Shown here in pieces: positions 18,772 to 29,836 of a DNA stretch of 64,000 nucleotides. How positions within the stretch are numbered: position 1 is the first letter of the stretch; every line of letters begins with the position of its first letter. The notes under the pieces are model-generated. The model had not been told where the DNA came from. It searched no databases and was given only the letters and a program-made list of their open reading frames with translations. The translations under genes and the position numbers were made by a program. Location: assembly GCF_030323865.1 (NCBI RefSeq), contig NZ_CP066362.1, positions 3,658,001 to 3,722,000 of the forward strand, written 5' to 3'. The stretch comes from Pseudarthrobacter defluvii (GTDB lineage Bacteria; Actinomycetota; Actinomycetes; Actinomycetales; Micrococcaceae).

Positions 18772-19884
18772 ATGGTCTCTCCCTCCGAATCCCGCCGTGC
18801 GGTGGTCATCGAAGATGATCCGGACATCCGCGGACTCTTGGTCCGCGTCCTGGTCAAGCAGGGCTTCGACGTCACCCAGGCCGGCGCCGGGCTGCCCGGA
18901 GTGGAGGAAGTCCGCCGCACAAAACCGGACCTGGTGACGCTGGACCTCAACCTGCCGGACCTCGACGGGCTGGAGGTGTGCAAGCTCCTGCGCGAATTCT
19001 CGGACGCGTTCATCGTGATGCTCACTGCCCGCGCGGACGAACTGGATAAGCTCACCGGCCTGGACAATGGCGCCGACGAATACATCAGCAAGCCGTTCAG
19101 CCCCCGGGAACTGCAGTCACGGATCAACGCCCTGTTCCGCCGCCGGCCGTCCCCGGCAGCGGCCTCCGCCGCACGCAGCGAGCTGGAGCGCGCCACGGAG
19201 GTGCAGCAAAGCCTGCTGCCCAAGGAGGATATCCGGGTGGACGGCTACGACGTTGCCGGCCTTTTCCGCCCGTCCCGCAGCGTGGGCGGGGACTTTTATG
19301 ACTGGTACCAGACGCCGGACGGGCTCCACCTGACGTTCGCCGATGCCATGGGCAAGGGAATGGGCGCGGCGCTGATCGCGGCCACGGTCCGCGCAGTGAT
19401 GCGCTCCACCGGCCTGCGGCAGGACCTGGACGCAGGGTTCGCTTCCGCCAGCAAGGCGATCGCCAGCGACCTGGACTCCTCCAACTCCTTCGTCACCTTG
19501 TTCCACGCCCGGCTTGATGCAGCGTCCGGCAAGGTCAGCTATGTCGACGCCGGTCACGGACTTGCGCTGCACGTCCAGCCGGCAGGTCCCGCGGACAGGC
19601 TCCCCACGGGAGGACCTCCGGTGGGTGCCTGGCCCGGAACGCAGTGGCCGCAGGCAGAGCTGGAGCTTGCGCCGGGCGATTCCTTGGTGGTGGTCAGCGA
19701 CGGCGTGCTGGACGTGTTTGACTCGGTGGAGGACTTCACGGACGCCGTGCAGTTGGCAACGCAGTCTGCAGGGTCGGCCAATGAGGCCAGCAACTCCATC
19801 ATGGCGCTCGCACCGGCGGAAACCGCCGAAGACGACGTCACTGTGGTTGTGGTCCGCCGGCTCCCCCTGGAGGTGGCAGCATGA
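18772..19884 (+). CDS. Response regulator with PP2C (SpoIIE/RsbU-type) phosphatase output
   Basis: 370 residues. Receiver domain at 5-125: acidic pocket IEDDPDIRG, phospho-Asp in VTLDLNLPDLDG, Thr in MLTAR, Lys in ISKPFSP. After a linker, a PP2C-type Ser/Thr phosphatase at about 140-365 with QQSLLPKEDIRVDGYDVAG, VGGDFYDWY and FADAMGKGMGAALIA. Such proteins dephosphorylate STAS anti-sigma antagonists. A STAS protein and a HATPase kinase are encoded three and four genes on in the same overlapping operon, so the set is a complete partner-switch whose input is an unlinked histidine kinase. Confidence 0.95.
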   Translation: MVSPSESRRAVVIEDDPDIRGLLVRVLVKQGFDVTQAGAGLPGVEEVRRTKPDLVTLDLNLPDLDGLEVCKLLREFSDAFIVMLTARADELDKLTGLDNGADEYISKPFSPRELQSRINALFRRRPSPAAASAARSELERATEVQQSLLPKEDIRVDGYDVAGLFRPSRSVGGDFYDWYQTPDGLHLTFADAMGKGMGAALIAATVRAVMRSTGLRQDLDAGFASASKAIASDLDSSNSFVTLFHARLDAASGKVSYVDAGHGLALHVQPAGPADRLPTGGPPVGAWPGTQWPQAELELAPGDSLVVVSDGVLDVFDSVEDFTDAVQLATQSAGSANEASNSIMALAPAETAEDDVTVVVVRRLPLEVAA

Positions 19885-21839
19885 CCCGCTTCTGGACCCG
19901 CGTGGTGGTGGTCCTCACCGTCCTGACCGGCCTGAACTACATCGCTTGGCGGTGGGCGGCGTCCCTCAACTGGGATGCCTGGTGGATCGCGCTCCCCCTG
20001 GTGGTGGCCGAAACCTACAGCCTGATCGACGTCATGCTCTTCGGCATGACGGTATGGAAGCTGAAGATCCGCAAGGGCGCTCCGGAGCCGCCGTCCGACG
20101 CCACCGTGGACGTCTTCATAACCACCTACAACGAGGACCTGGACATGGTCCTCACCACCGCGCGGGCGGCGCAGAAGATCCGGCACCCGCACAGCACCTG
20201 GATCCTGGACGACGGTGCCCGGCCCGAGCTCAGGGCCCTGTGCGAACAGCACGGCCTGGGGTACGTCACGCGCAGCGAGGACTGGACCAAGGACCTCCCC
20301 CGGCACGCCAAGGCCGGCAACCTCAACAACGCCCTCATGGTGACCCACGGCGAGTTCCTGTTGATCCTGGACGCGGACCAGATCCCGGAGCCGGACATCC
20401 TGGAAAAGACCCTGGGCTACTTCAACAACCGCCGCGTTGCCCTGGTCCAGACGCCCCAGTACTTCAGCAACGTCCCCGCCTCCGATCCGCTCGGCAGCCA
20501 GGCACCGCTGTTCTACGGCCCCATCCAGCAGGGCAAAGACGGCTGGAACGCCGCCTTCTTCTGCGGCTCCAACGCCATCCTGCGCCGCGAGGCCCTGATG
20601 CAGCTGGGCCTGGTGGGCTACGTCAAGGAAACAGAGAAGAGCATCCGCCGCGCGTTGGCCGCCTCCCGCGCCGCCATCAAGCAGGCCCGGAAATCGGCTG
20701 ACGTGGAGTCACCCCTGGTGGCGGAGGTCCTGGACGAGGTGGAGGCCGCCACCCGCGAAGCCCAGGAGGAAGTGGACGCCGGCCGCCCCCTTAGCGAGGT
20801 CACGTACCGGGTCCGCCGCCGCGTGGACGCTGCCGTGCAGACCCTGGTCCAGGCCGACGTCGCAGCCCTGCAGGCCGACCTCGAGGAAATCGCCGCGATG
20901 GAACTGGCCCACGTGGGCGAGTCCGGCGTTCCGGTGGTGGCGGACGACGCCGTCCAGCGCATGTCCGCCCGCGACTGGTCCCCGCTGGGCGCCCTGGAAT
21001 CCGTCCAGGCCGTCCTTGACGCGCTGACCGTGGAACGCAGCAACGAGGCCCAGCCGGTCATGCCGCTGGCCACCATTTCCGTCACCGAGGACATGGCCAC
21101 CGCCATGCGCATGCACGCCATGGGCTGGGAGAGCGTCTACCACCACGAGATCCTGGCCTACGGGCTGGCCCCGGAGGACCTGAAGACCATGCTCACCCAG
21201 CGCCTCCGCTGGGCCCAGGGCACCATCCAGGTGCTCCTGCGGGAGAACCCCCTGGTGCAGAAGGGCCTCAAGCTGGGCCAGCGCCTGATGTACTTCGCCA
21301 CCATGTGGACCTACCTCAGCGGATTCGCGGCGGTCATCTACTTCGCTGCCCCCATCATCTACCTGCTGCTGGGCATCCTTCCCGTCAGCAGCCTGAGCTG
21401 GGACTTCTTCATCCGGTTTATCCCGTTCATGGTGGTCAACCAGCTCCTGTTCGCCGTGGCCGGCCGGGGCATCCCCACCTGGCGCGGGCAGCAGTACAGC
21501 CTTGCGCTGTTCCCCACCTGGATCAAGGCATGCACGACGGCGGCCCGCAACGTCTGGTTCGGCCGTCCCCTTGGGTTTGCCGTCACCCCCAAGGCACGCC
21601 AAAGCGGCGGACCCAGCTGGAGCCTCATCCGGCCCCAGATCGTGGTGTCCGTCCTGCTGGCCGTGGCCGCCGTCGTCGGAATCATCCGCCTGGCCACCGG
21701 ACTGGCCGAGCCGTTGGGCACCTTGGTCAACGTTGTCTGGGTGGTCTTTGACCTGGTGGTCATGAGCATCCTGGTCCGCGCCGTGCTCTACAAGGGGTAC
21801 GAGCCGGCCCCAGAACCTGCAAACAGAGAGGAATCCTGA
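19881..21839 (+). CDS. Cellulose-synthase-like family 2 glycosyltransferase with coiled-coil insertion
   Basis: 652 residues. Two N-terminal membrane segments, then a GT2 core: DVFITTYNEDLDMVLTT, DDGARPEL, ILDADQIPEPDIL (D,D motif), SVTEDMATAMRMHA (TED) and TQRLRWAQGT (Q-x-x-RW), then four or five membrane segments. This is the BcsA/CslA layout, a processive membrane polysaccharide synthase using a UDP-sugar. Unusual: about 150 residues (roughly 248-400), rich in Ala/Glu/Arg and strongly helical, are inserted between the acceptor-site FCGSNAILRRE and the TED motif. It overlaps both neighbours by 1-4 nt. Product unknown, possibly a biofilm glucan. Confidence 0.9.
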   Translation: MTRFWTRVVVVLTVLTGLNYIAWRWAASLNWDAWWIALPLVVAETYSLIDVMLFGMTVWKLKIRKGAPEPPSDATVDVFITTYNEDLDMVLTTARAAQKIRHPHSTWILDDGARPELRALCEQHGLGYVTRSEDWTKDLPRHAKAGNLNNALMVTHGEFLLILDADQIPEPDILEKTLGYFNNRRVALVQTPQYFSNVPASDPLGSQAPLFYGPIQQGKDGWNAAFFCGSNAILRREALMQLGLVGYVKETEKSIRRALAASRAAIKQARKSADVESPLVAEVLDEVEAATREAQEEVDAGRPLSEVTYRVRRRVDAAVQTLVQADVAALQADLEEIAAMELAHVGESGVPVVADDAVQRMSARDWSPLGALESVQAVLDALTVERSNEAQPVMPLATISVTEDMATAMRMHAMGWESVYHHEILAYGLAPEDLKTMLTQRLRWAQGTIQVLLRENPLVQKGLKLGQRLMYFATMWTYLSGFAAVIYFAAPIIYLLLGILPVSSLSWDFFIRFIPFMVVNQLLFAVAGRGIPTWRGQQYSLALFPTWIKACTTAARNVWFGRPLGFAVTPKARQSGGPSWSLIRPQIVVSVLLAVAAVVGIIRLATGLAEPLGTLVNVVWVVFDLVVMSILVRAVLYKGYEPAPEPANREES

Positions 21840-22171
21840 TGGAGTTCAGTTACGAGGTCAAAGATTCGTACGCGGAGGTCAAGGCGGACGGGCGGCTCAA
21901 CATGGTCTCCGCGCCCAAGCTGCGCGAGTTCGTCACCGACGTCATCGCCGGCGGATCCAACCGGATCGTGGTCAACCTGGAGCATACGGCTTTCATGGAC
22001 TCCTCCGGCCTGGGCGCGCTGATCGGCTGCCTCAAGGCCGCCCGCCAGGCCGGCGGTGACCTGCGCATCGCCGCCGTGCAGCCGCAGGTGAACATGGTCC
22101 TGAAGCTGACCAGCATGGACAAGGTCCTCACCGCCTACCCCACGGCCGAGGAGGCGTTCAGCAATGACTGA
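21839..22171 (+). CDS. STAS-domain anti-sigma factor antagonist
   Basis: 110 residues, a lone STAS domain. The phosphorylated serine lies in FMDSSGLGALIGC near residue 60. It starts on the stop codon of the glycosyltransferase (TGATG) and overlaps the next gene by 8 nt. Partner of the adjacent PP2C phosphatase and HATPase. Confidence 0.93.
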   Translation: MEFSYEVKDSYAEVKADGRLNMVSAPKLREFVTDVIAGGSNRIVVNLEHTAFMDSSGLGALIGCLKAARQAGGDLRIAAVQPQVNMVLKLTSMDKVLTAYPTAEEAFSND

Positions 22172-22589
22172 GGTGCTTGCTTCACGCAGCTTCCGCGGAC
22201 CAGCTGCGGAGGACGCCATCGAGGCGGTCCACAACGACCTCGACAGCCTCTGGCTGGACGTCCCGTTCGTGAATGACATGGACCAGATGACGTTCACGAC
22301 GGCCGTCATAGAGTCCGCGTCCAACATCGTCCAGCATGCGCAGCCGGCCGGGGACCGTGAAGTGGAGCTGGGTGTGGAGACCACGGTGCAGCCTGCCCTG
22401 CTGCAGGCGCGGGTCAGCGCCTATTACGCCAAGCCGCCGTTCGGCCCCATGGAGGCCTCCATTCCCGGGGACGACGCCGAGTCCGGACGCGGCCTGGCCC
22501 TGATCGAGGCGCTGGTGACCACGGTGACGTTCGAGCGCCAGGACGGAACCAACACGTGGGTGCTTTCCAGGACGTCGTCGGAGGACTGA
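22164..22589 (+). CDS. RsbW-like HATPase (anti-sigma factor / serine kinase)
   Basis: 141 residues of the HATPase_c_2 family. The N-box region TTAVIESASNIVQHAQ (about 50-66) and the G-box region DDAESGRGLALIEALV (about 107-122) are seen. It should phosphorylate the STAS protein and may sequester a sigma factor or, as no sigma gene is here, another target such as the glycosyltransferase system. Confidence 0.88.
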   Translation: MTEVLASRSFRGPAAEDAIEAVHNDLDSLWLDVPFVNDMDQMTFTTAVIESASNIVQHAQPAGDREVELGVETTVQPALLQARVSAYYAKPPFGPMEASIPGDDAESGRGLALIEALVTTVTFERQDGTNTWVLSRTSSED

Positions 22590-22644
22590 GTCGTCACCGT
22601 CACCGCTTGACAGGGCACCGCAGCTGATCTTGAATATTACGTAT

Positions 22645-22672
22645 GCTGAAATAACAGTTCCATGATGCGGAA
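22645..22672 (+). promoter_or_regulatory. Predicted operator of the uraD-uraH-iclR unit
   Basis: TTCCATGATGCGGAA at 22658-22672 matches TTCCACAAAGCGGAA before hyi (8028-8042) at 12 of 15 positions. A further GCTGAA at 22645 sits 22 bp upstream of GCGGAA, mirroring GCAGAA/GCGGAA 21 bp apart at hyi. It lies about 90 bp before the uraD start. Confidence 0.6.
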
Positions 22673-22758
22673 GCTTGCTCGCTGCAGGCGCCGGGCAGTC
22701 CGGCATCCGCATAGCCGTCACCATGGATGCCAGCATGACACCAAGGATTACGACCAGC

Positions 22759-23256
22759 ATGAAGCTTGCCGAATTCAACAGCGCGGATCCCACCGCGGCC
22801 AAGGCCACGCTCCGGCCGTGCATCGACATCAGCCGCTGGGTGGAGGCTGTGGCCGGGGCACGCCCCTTCGCCGGCCGGGACGAGCTCCTTGAGTTCGCCG
22901 CCCGGGCCGCCAACCCCTTCACCCCCGCCGAGGTCGAAGCCGCCATGGCGCACCATCCCCGAATCGGAGAGCGCCCGACGGCCGCCAGCACCGAAGCGTC
23001 GATGTCCCGTTCCGAGCAGGCCGGCGTCGACCCTGCAGACGCCGGGGCCGCAGAGGCCCTGGCCCGCGGGAACCGGGAGTACGAGGAGAAGTTCGGCCGC
23101 GTCTTCCTGATCCGGGCCGCCGGACGTACCGCACCGGAAATCCTGGCGGCGCTGAACCAGCGGCTCACCAACTCCCCCGAAGAAGAAGACACCATTGTGG
23201 CGCAGCAGCTGCGCGAAATCGCCGTACTGCGGCTCGAAGGACTGATCAGCGAATGA
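22759..23256 (+). CDS. uraD: OHCU decarboxylase (2-oxo-4-hydroxy-4-carboxy-5-ureidoimidazoline decarboxylase)
   Basis: 165 residues from the ATG at 22759 (MKLAEFNSADPTAAKATL); ATGs at 22723 and 22735 are in frame but would add a non-conserved leader. All-helical OHCU decarboxylase with the active-site motif AHHPRIGERP near 70 and SRSEQAGV near 90. It yields S-allantoin in the last step of urate breakdown. Overlaps uraH by 4 nt (ATGA). No uricase gene is visible. Confidence 0.93.
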   Translation: MKLAEFNSADPTAAKATLRPCIDISRWVEAVAGARPFAGRDELLEFAARAANPFTPAEVEAAMAHHPRIGERPTAASTEASMSRSEQAGVDPADAGAAEALARGNREYEEKFGRVFLIRAAGRTAPEILAALNQRLTNSPEEEDTIVAQQLREIAVLRLEGLISE

Positions 23257-23591
23257 GCGTTTCCCACGTCACCACCCACATCCTTGACACCGGCGCGGGG
23301 CGCCCGGCGGCGGGTGTCGCCGTCGTCCTTTCAAAGAACGACGGCGGCACCTGGCGCGAGCTGGCAGCGTCCAGCACCGACGCGGACGGCCGCGCGAAGG
23401 ACCTGGGGCCGGAGCAGCTGGAACCCGGGCACTACAAGCTGAACTTCGCCACGGGCAAGTACTACGCGGACCTGCAGACGCAGACGTTCTTCCCGGAAGT
23501 GGACCTGGTTTTCGAGGTCACCGGCCCCGAGCATTACCACGTCCCCCTGCTCCTGAGCCCGTTCGCGTACTCCACCTACCGGGGGAGCTAA
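23253..23591 (+). CDS. uraH: 5-hydroxyisourate hydrolase (transthyretin-like)
   Basis: 112 residues. N-terminal VTTHILDTGAGRPAAGVAV and the C-terminal tetrapeptide YRGS are diagnostic of HIU hydrolases as opposed to true transthyretins. Acts between uricase and UraD. Confidence 0.96.
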   Translation: MSVSHVTTHILDTGAGRPAAGVAVVLSKNDGGTWRELAASSTDADGRAKDLGPEQLEPGHYKLNFATGKYYADLQTQTFFPEVDLVFEVTGPEHYHVPLLLSPFAYSTYRGS

Positions 23592-23675
23592 CCGACCGCT
23601 TCGGGGCCTCCAGGGCATCGACCGGCACCGCCTGATGTCACGGCCGTCACAATTCCCGGCATAGGATCAGGAAGT

Positions 23676-24485
23676 ATGGCTCCTAAAAATGAACCCGAAT
23701 CCGATACCGACGCCGAAGGCGGCCAGTCCGGCGGGGTCCAGTCCGTGGAGCGTGCGCTGACCGTCCTGGAGATCCTGGCCCGGGAGGGCCATGCCGGCGT
23801 AAGCGAGATTGCCGAGGAGATGGGCATCCACAAGTCCACGGTCTCCCGCCTGATGGGCTCGCTGGTCACCCGCGAGATGGTCCACCAAAACAGCGAGCGC
23901 GGCAAGTACCAGCTCGGTTTTGGCATCCTGAGGCTGGCCAGTTCCATTCCCGGCCGGCTAAGCCTGGTCCACGAGGCACGTCCTGTCCTGGAAAGCCTTG
24001 CCGAGGAATTCAAGGAAACGGTCAACCTTGCCGTCCTGCGCTCAAACTACGCGGTGAACGTGGACCAGGCCATGGGCCCCTCCACCCTGGCCACCTACGA
24101 CTGGGTGGGAAGCCTGACGCCGCTGCATGCCACGTCCAGCGGAAAGGTGCTGCTGGCGGCGCTGGAGGCGGACGACCGGGACCGGATCCTGAAGGAGACA
24201 GGCCTGACTGCCCGCACCGCCCGCACCATCACCTCCCGCAAGGAGCTGGACGCCCAACTGCTTGAGGTTGCGGCGAAGGGCTACGCGGTGGTGCGGGAGG
24301 AGTTCGAAATCGGCCTGAATGCCGTGGCCGTTCCCGTCTACAACCACCAGGGCATCGTGATCGGCGCCCTCAGCATCTCCGGCCCGGCTTTCCGGTTCGA
24401 CCCCGAGAAGATCCCGGGACTGCTCGAAACCCTCAAGGAAGCGGGGCTCAAAGTCAGCGCCAACATGGGCTACCACAGGCGTTAA
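23676..24485 (+). CDS. IclR-family transcriptional regulator
   Basis: 269 residues. N-terminal winged helix (VERALTVLEILAREGHAGVS, IHKSTVSRLMGSLV) and an IclR effector domain (LHATSSGKVLLAAL, GYAVVREEFEIGLNAVAVPV, ISGPAFRF). Located 84 bp after uraH on the same strand. The AllR branch of this family senses allantoin or glyoxylate; context and the operator shared by uraD and hyi make this the likely ureide/glyoxylate regulator. Upstream TTCC-N7-GGAT at 23653-23667 is a weak copy of that operator and may allow autoregulation. Confidence 0.93.
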   Translation: MAPKNEPESDTDAEGGQSGGVQSVERALTVLEILAREGHAGVSEIAEEMGIHKSTVSRLMGSLVTREMVHQNSERGKYQLGFGILRLASSIPGRLSLVHEARPVLESLAEEFKETVNLAVLRSNYAVNVDQAMGPSTLATYDWVGSLTPLHATSSGKVLLAALEADDRDRILKETGLTARTARTITSRKELDAQLLEVAAKGYAVVREEFEIGLNAVAVPVYNHQGIVIGALSISGPAFRFDPEKIPGLLETLKEAGLKVSANMGYHRR

Positions 24486-24550
24486 CACGAAACGATGCCG
24501 GAGTCGACGGACCGCCTTAGGACCTGCAGCAACGCCGGCGCAGGGGAGAG

Positions 24551-24826
24551 CTAAACCCAGATCTGGTAGCCGGAGGACTTGTCGAAGATACGCCGGGTAC
24601 TGATGCCCTCCGCCGCTATCCAGAGCACCGAGCCGTCCTCTGCAGCCTGGTCCACCACCCCGCAGGCCACATGCTCCCCGTGCAGCCACACTTCGACGCT
24701 GCGGCCGGGCAGGCGCGCCCAGTCGGCACGGAGGCCGAGGGCCTTTTTCAATGTGCCGCCGCCCTGGCCATCTTGTCCGAGGTCGTTGACATCACCTGGG
24801 GCTTCAAGGGTTGCCTGGAAGTTCAC
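24551..24826 (-). CDS. Hypothetical protein
   Basis: 91 residues, GTG start with GGAG 6 nt upstream. The second half looks like a small beta-barrel: RLPGRSVEVWLHGEHVACGV then DGSVLWIAAEGISTRRIFDK. No family recognised. It follows the GntR gene in the same direction; a perfect 16-bp palindrome lies in the gap between them. Confidence 0.65.
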   Translation of the reverse strand: MNFQATLEAPGDVNDLGQDGQGGGTLKKALGLRADWARLPGRSVEVWLHGEHVACGVVDQAAEDGSVLWIAAEGISTRRIFDKSSGYQIWV

Positions 24827-24878
24827 TGCTCACTCCGATCACCGGCACCTTCGCCGCTCGATTCCATCCCTGATATTT

Positions 24879-24894
24879 GATTGATATATCAATC
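24879..24894. promoter_or_regulatory. Perfect 16-bp palindrome, candidate GntR operator
   Basis: GATTGATATATCAATC is a complete palindrome. Related ATATATC elements stand before purU (25713-25720, 25736-25743) and in the mscR promoter (49335-49345). It is placed between the GntR gene and the downstream hypothetical gene. Confidence 0.5.
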
Positions 24895-24956
24895 TGGTTT
24901 CCGAGTATGGTCCAGGTCACAATCCAATGTCAACAGCGGCGCCGGCGCGGGTGGCC

Positions 24957-25637
24957 CTAGGCCTTGAAAAGCGTCTCCCGGACCGCACTTTCGAATCCGC
25001 TCACGTGGACTCGGGCAAGCTCCGCGGCCCGCTCCTCATCCCCGTCGATAACGGCGCGGAGCAAATCGAGGTGTTCATGCACGTGGCGGGACAGGTCCGG
25101 CAGCCGGTCGATCACCATGCACCAGATGCGCGTTGCCAAGTTGTCGTAGCGGATCAGGATGTCTTCGAGGTGCGGGTTGGCGGCGGCGGCATAGATGCCC
25201 TGGTGCACCCGGGCATCCAGCTGCAGCGTCTCCGTCACGGTCGCCGAGGACACATCGAACGCCTCAACCTTTTCGAGCGTGGCGCGCAGCTCGTCCCGGA
25301 CGGCAGGGGAAGCCACCCGCGCGGCACGCGCCGCCGCGAGGGGCTCAAGTTGGGCGCGGATCTCCGAGATGTAGGAAAGGTCGGTTACGTCCACCCGCGT
25401 AGCGAAGGTGCCCCGCCGGGGATAGGTCTTCACCAGCCGATCCAGTTCCAGCCGCTTCAGGGCCTCGCGCACCGGAGTGCGGCCCACCCCTAGGTTCTTG
25501 GCCAGGAGCTCGTCGTTCAGCAGCTCGCCGGGTTTGATCTCAAGGGTCAGCAACCAGTCGCGGATGCTCTCATAAGCAACGTCGGCCAGGGATTTCCTCC
25601 CCAAGTCGTCCGTCACCGCCAAAGCTTCGAATGCCAT
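24957..25637 (-). CDS. GntR-family regulator (FCD domain)
   Basis: 226 residues from ATG 25637 (MAFEALAVTDDLGRKSL); an in-frame extension of 24 codons is not family-like. N-terminal winged helix (SLADVAYESIRDWLLTLEIK, LLAKNLGVGRTPVREALKRL) and a helical FCD effector domain with metal-binding His in LDARVHQGIYAAAANPHL. Divergent from purU-dmg, 121 bp apart, hence the likely regulator of dimethylglycine breakdown. Confidence 0.93.
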   Translation of the reverse strand: MAFEALAVTDDLGRKSLADVAYESIRDWLLTLEIKPGELLNDELLAKNLGVGRTPVREALKRLELDRLVKTYPRRGTFATRVDVTDLSYISEIRAQLEPLAAARAARVASPAVRDELRATLEKVEAFDVSSATVTETLQLDARVHQGIYAAAANPHLEDILIRYDNLATRIWCMVIDRLPDLSRHVHEHLDLLRAVIDGDEERAAELARVHVSGFESAVRETLFKA

Positions 25638-25671
25638 GCCGAGCCCTTTCTTCCCAACAAGAAAAAAACTA

Positions 25672-25743
25672 TTGACCTCGCCTGTGACCCAGTATACGCT
25701 GGCAGCCAATCTAATATATCAGTCCGTTGCATTGGAATATATC
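25672..25743 (+). promoter_or_regulatory. purU-dmg promoter with repeated AATATATC boxes
   Basis: TTGACC (25672-25677), a 17-bp spacer and TACGCT (25695-25700). The 16 bases TTGACCTCGCCTGTGA are the same, bar one, as those in the promoter of the second dimethylglycine-oxidase gene (32842-32857). AATATATC occurs twice downstream, 23 bp apart (25713 and 25736), where a bound repressor would block initiation. Confidence 0.6.
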
Positions 25744-25758
25744 TAGAAGGAGGAGGGT

Positions 25759-26664
25759 ATGACCCTCATGGAAGCAGCATCAGCAACCGCCACTCTGCCG
25801 GCGCTCAAGGAAGAGCAGGCGCAGAAGTTCGTGCTGACCCTGTCCTGCAAGGAGCAAGCAGGAATTGTGCAGGCAGTAACCACGTTCCTGTTCGAGCGAG
25901 GCTTCAACATCGACGAGCACCAGCAGTTCGACGACAGCCTGCGCGAGACGCTCCACCTGCGCACCGCGTTCTCCGGCTCCCCCAACTACACGCCCGCCAT
26001 GCTCGAGGAAGAGTTTGCGGGCATCGCCAGCCGGTTTGACATGAAGTTCAGCTTCCACGACCAGACCGCCAAGCGCGTCCTGGTCATGGTGTCCAAATTC
26101 GGCCACTGCCTCAACGACCTCATCTTCCGCTGGCGGGGCGGCAGCCTTGGCGGCGAACTGGTGGCAGTCGTTTCCAACCATGAAACCCACCGTGCAATGG
26201 CGGAAGCCGCAGGGCTCCCCTTCATCTACGTCCCCGTCACCCCGGACACCAAGGCCGACGCGGAGCGCCGGCTGCTGGAACTGGTGGATGAGTACGAGGC
26301 CGACCTCGTGGTCCTGGCCCGTTACATGCAGGTGCTTTCCGACGACCTCTGCCGGGCGCTGGAGGGCCGGGCCATCAACATCCACCACTCCTTCCTCCCC
26401 GGGTTCAAGGGTGCGCGCCCCTACCACCAGGCCTACGACCGCGGCGTGAAGCTGGTGGGTGCCACCGCCCACTACGTCACCGCCGACCTGGACGAGGGTC
26501 CGATCATCGAGCAGGAAGTCATCCGTGTGGACCACACCTATGGCCCGGCGCAGCTGTCCACCGTGGGCCAGGACGCCGAGGCGTTGGCCCTCTCCCGCGC
26601 CGTCCGCTGGCACTGCCAGCACCGCGTGCTGCTGGACCAGACCAGCACCGTGGTGTTCCGGTAG
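25759..26664 (+). CDS. purU: Formyltetrahydrofolate deformylase
   Basis: 301 residues, ATG behind AGGAGGAGG. N-terminal ACT domain (KFVLTLSCKEQAGIVQAV) and a formyl-transferase-fold domain with HHSFLPGFKGARPYHQAY and VGATAHYVTADLDEGPIIEQ holding the catalytic Asp. It hydrolyses 10-formyl-THF to formate and THF. Here it is the first gene of an operon with dimethylglycine oxidase and FolD, as known in A. globiformis, so it disposes of methyl carbon released by demethylation rather than serving purine synthesis. Confidence 0.96.
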   Translation: MTLMEAASATATLPALKEEQAQKFVLTLSCKEQAGIVQAVTTFLFERGFNIDEHQQFDDSLRETLHLRTAFSGSPNYTPAMLEEEFAGIASRFDMKFSFHDQTAKRVLVMVSKFGHCLNDLIFRWRGGSLGGELVAVVSNHETHRAMAEAAGLPFIYVPVTPDTKADAERRLLELVDEYEADLVVLARYMQVLSDDLCRALEGRAINIHHSFLPGFKGARPYHQAYDRGVKLVGATAHYVTADLDEGPIIEQEVIRVDHTYGPAQLSTVGQDAEALALSRAVRWHCQHRVLLDQTSTVVFR

Positions 26665-26694
26665 GCACCACTCGTCCGCAGACATAACCCGTAA

Positions 26695-29205
<2,511 letters not shown>

Positions 29206-29209
29206 CACC

Positions 29210-29836
29210 ATGATCAGTTCAGAGACAATCAGCAGCTACCTCACCCGGTTGGCCGCAAAGCAGCCCACGCCAGGCGGCGGTGCTGCTGCTGCCCTGCACG
29301 CAGCCCAGGGCGCTGCCCTGGTGGCGATGGTGGCGCGCTACACCACCGGCAGTAAATACGAGCAGCACGCACCGCTGGTGCAGCGCATCACCCAGGCAGC
29401 CGACACCCTTGTCGTTGAGGCACTGGGGCTGGCCGATGCGGACGAAGAAGCCTTCCAGGCAGTCATTGACTCCTACAAGCTCCCGTCCGACACCGACGAG
29501 CTCAAAGCCGCCCGGGCGGCCGGGATCCAGTCCGCGCTCATCCAGGCGGCACAGACGCCAGCCCGGCTGATCGAGCTGTCCGGCGGCGTTGTGGACCTCG
29601 CCACCGAGCTGTTCGACGTGGCCAACGCCAACGTCATCAGCGACGTTGCCGCGGCCGCTGACGCCGCCCGCGCAGCTGCCACCACGGCGCGCGTCAACAT
29701 CGACATCAACGTCGTGGCGGTCAAGGATCCGAAGGCACGCGCGCTGCTTGCCCAACAGACGGACGGCATTGAAGAGAAGGTGGTCCTGGCCGCAGATGCC
29801 CTCTCCGCCCGCGTCCGGGAAAGGATCCTCGGTTGA
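29210..29836 (+). CDS. fchA: Cyclodeaminase/cyclohydrolase family protein (methenyl-THF cyclohydrolase)
   Basis: 208 residues of the FTCD_C fold: ISSYLTRLAAKQPTPGGGAA at the N-terminus with the family's PTPGGGA motif, and helical repeats after it. Converts 5,10-methenyl-THF to 10-formyl-THF, or has the related cyclodeaminase activity. Five nt after dmg and overlapping folD by 4 nt. Confidence 0.88.
   Translation: MISSETISSYLTRLAAKQPTPGGGAAAALHAAQGAALVAMVARYTTGSKYEQHAPLVQRITQAADTLVVEALGLADADEEAFQAVIDSYKLPSDTDELKAARAAGIQSALIQAAQTPARLIELSGGVVDLATELFDVANANVISDVAAAADAARAAATTARVNIDINVVAVKDPKARALLAQQTDGIEEKVVLAADALSARVRERILG

Noticed and set aside
22164..22589. A sigma factor encoded with the RsbW-like protein
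   Set aside because: The following 170 bp hold only the uraD promoter, and no sigma-factor gene is present in the operon.
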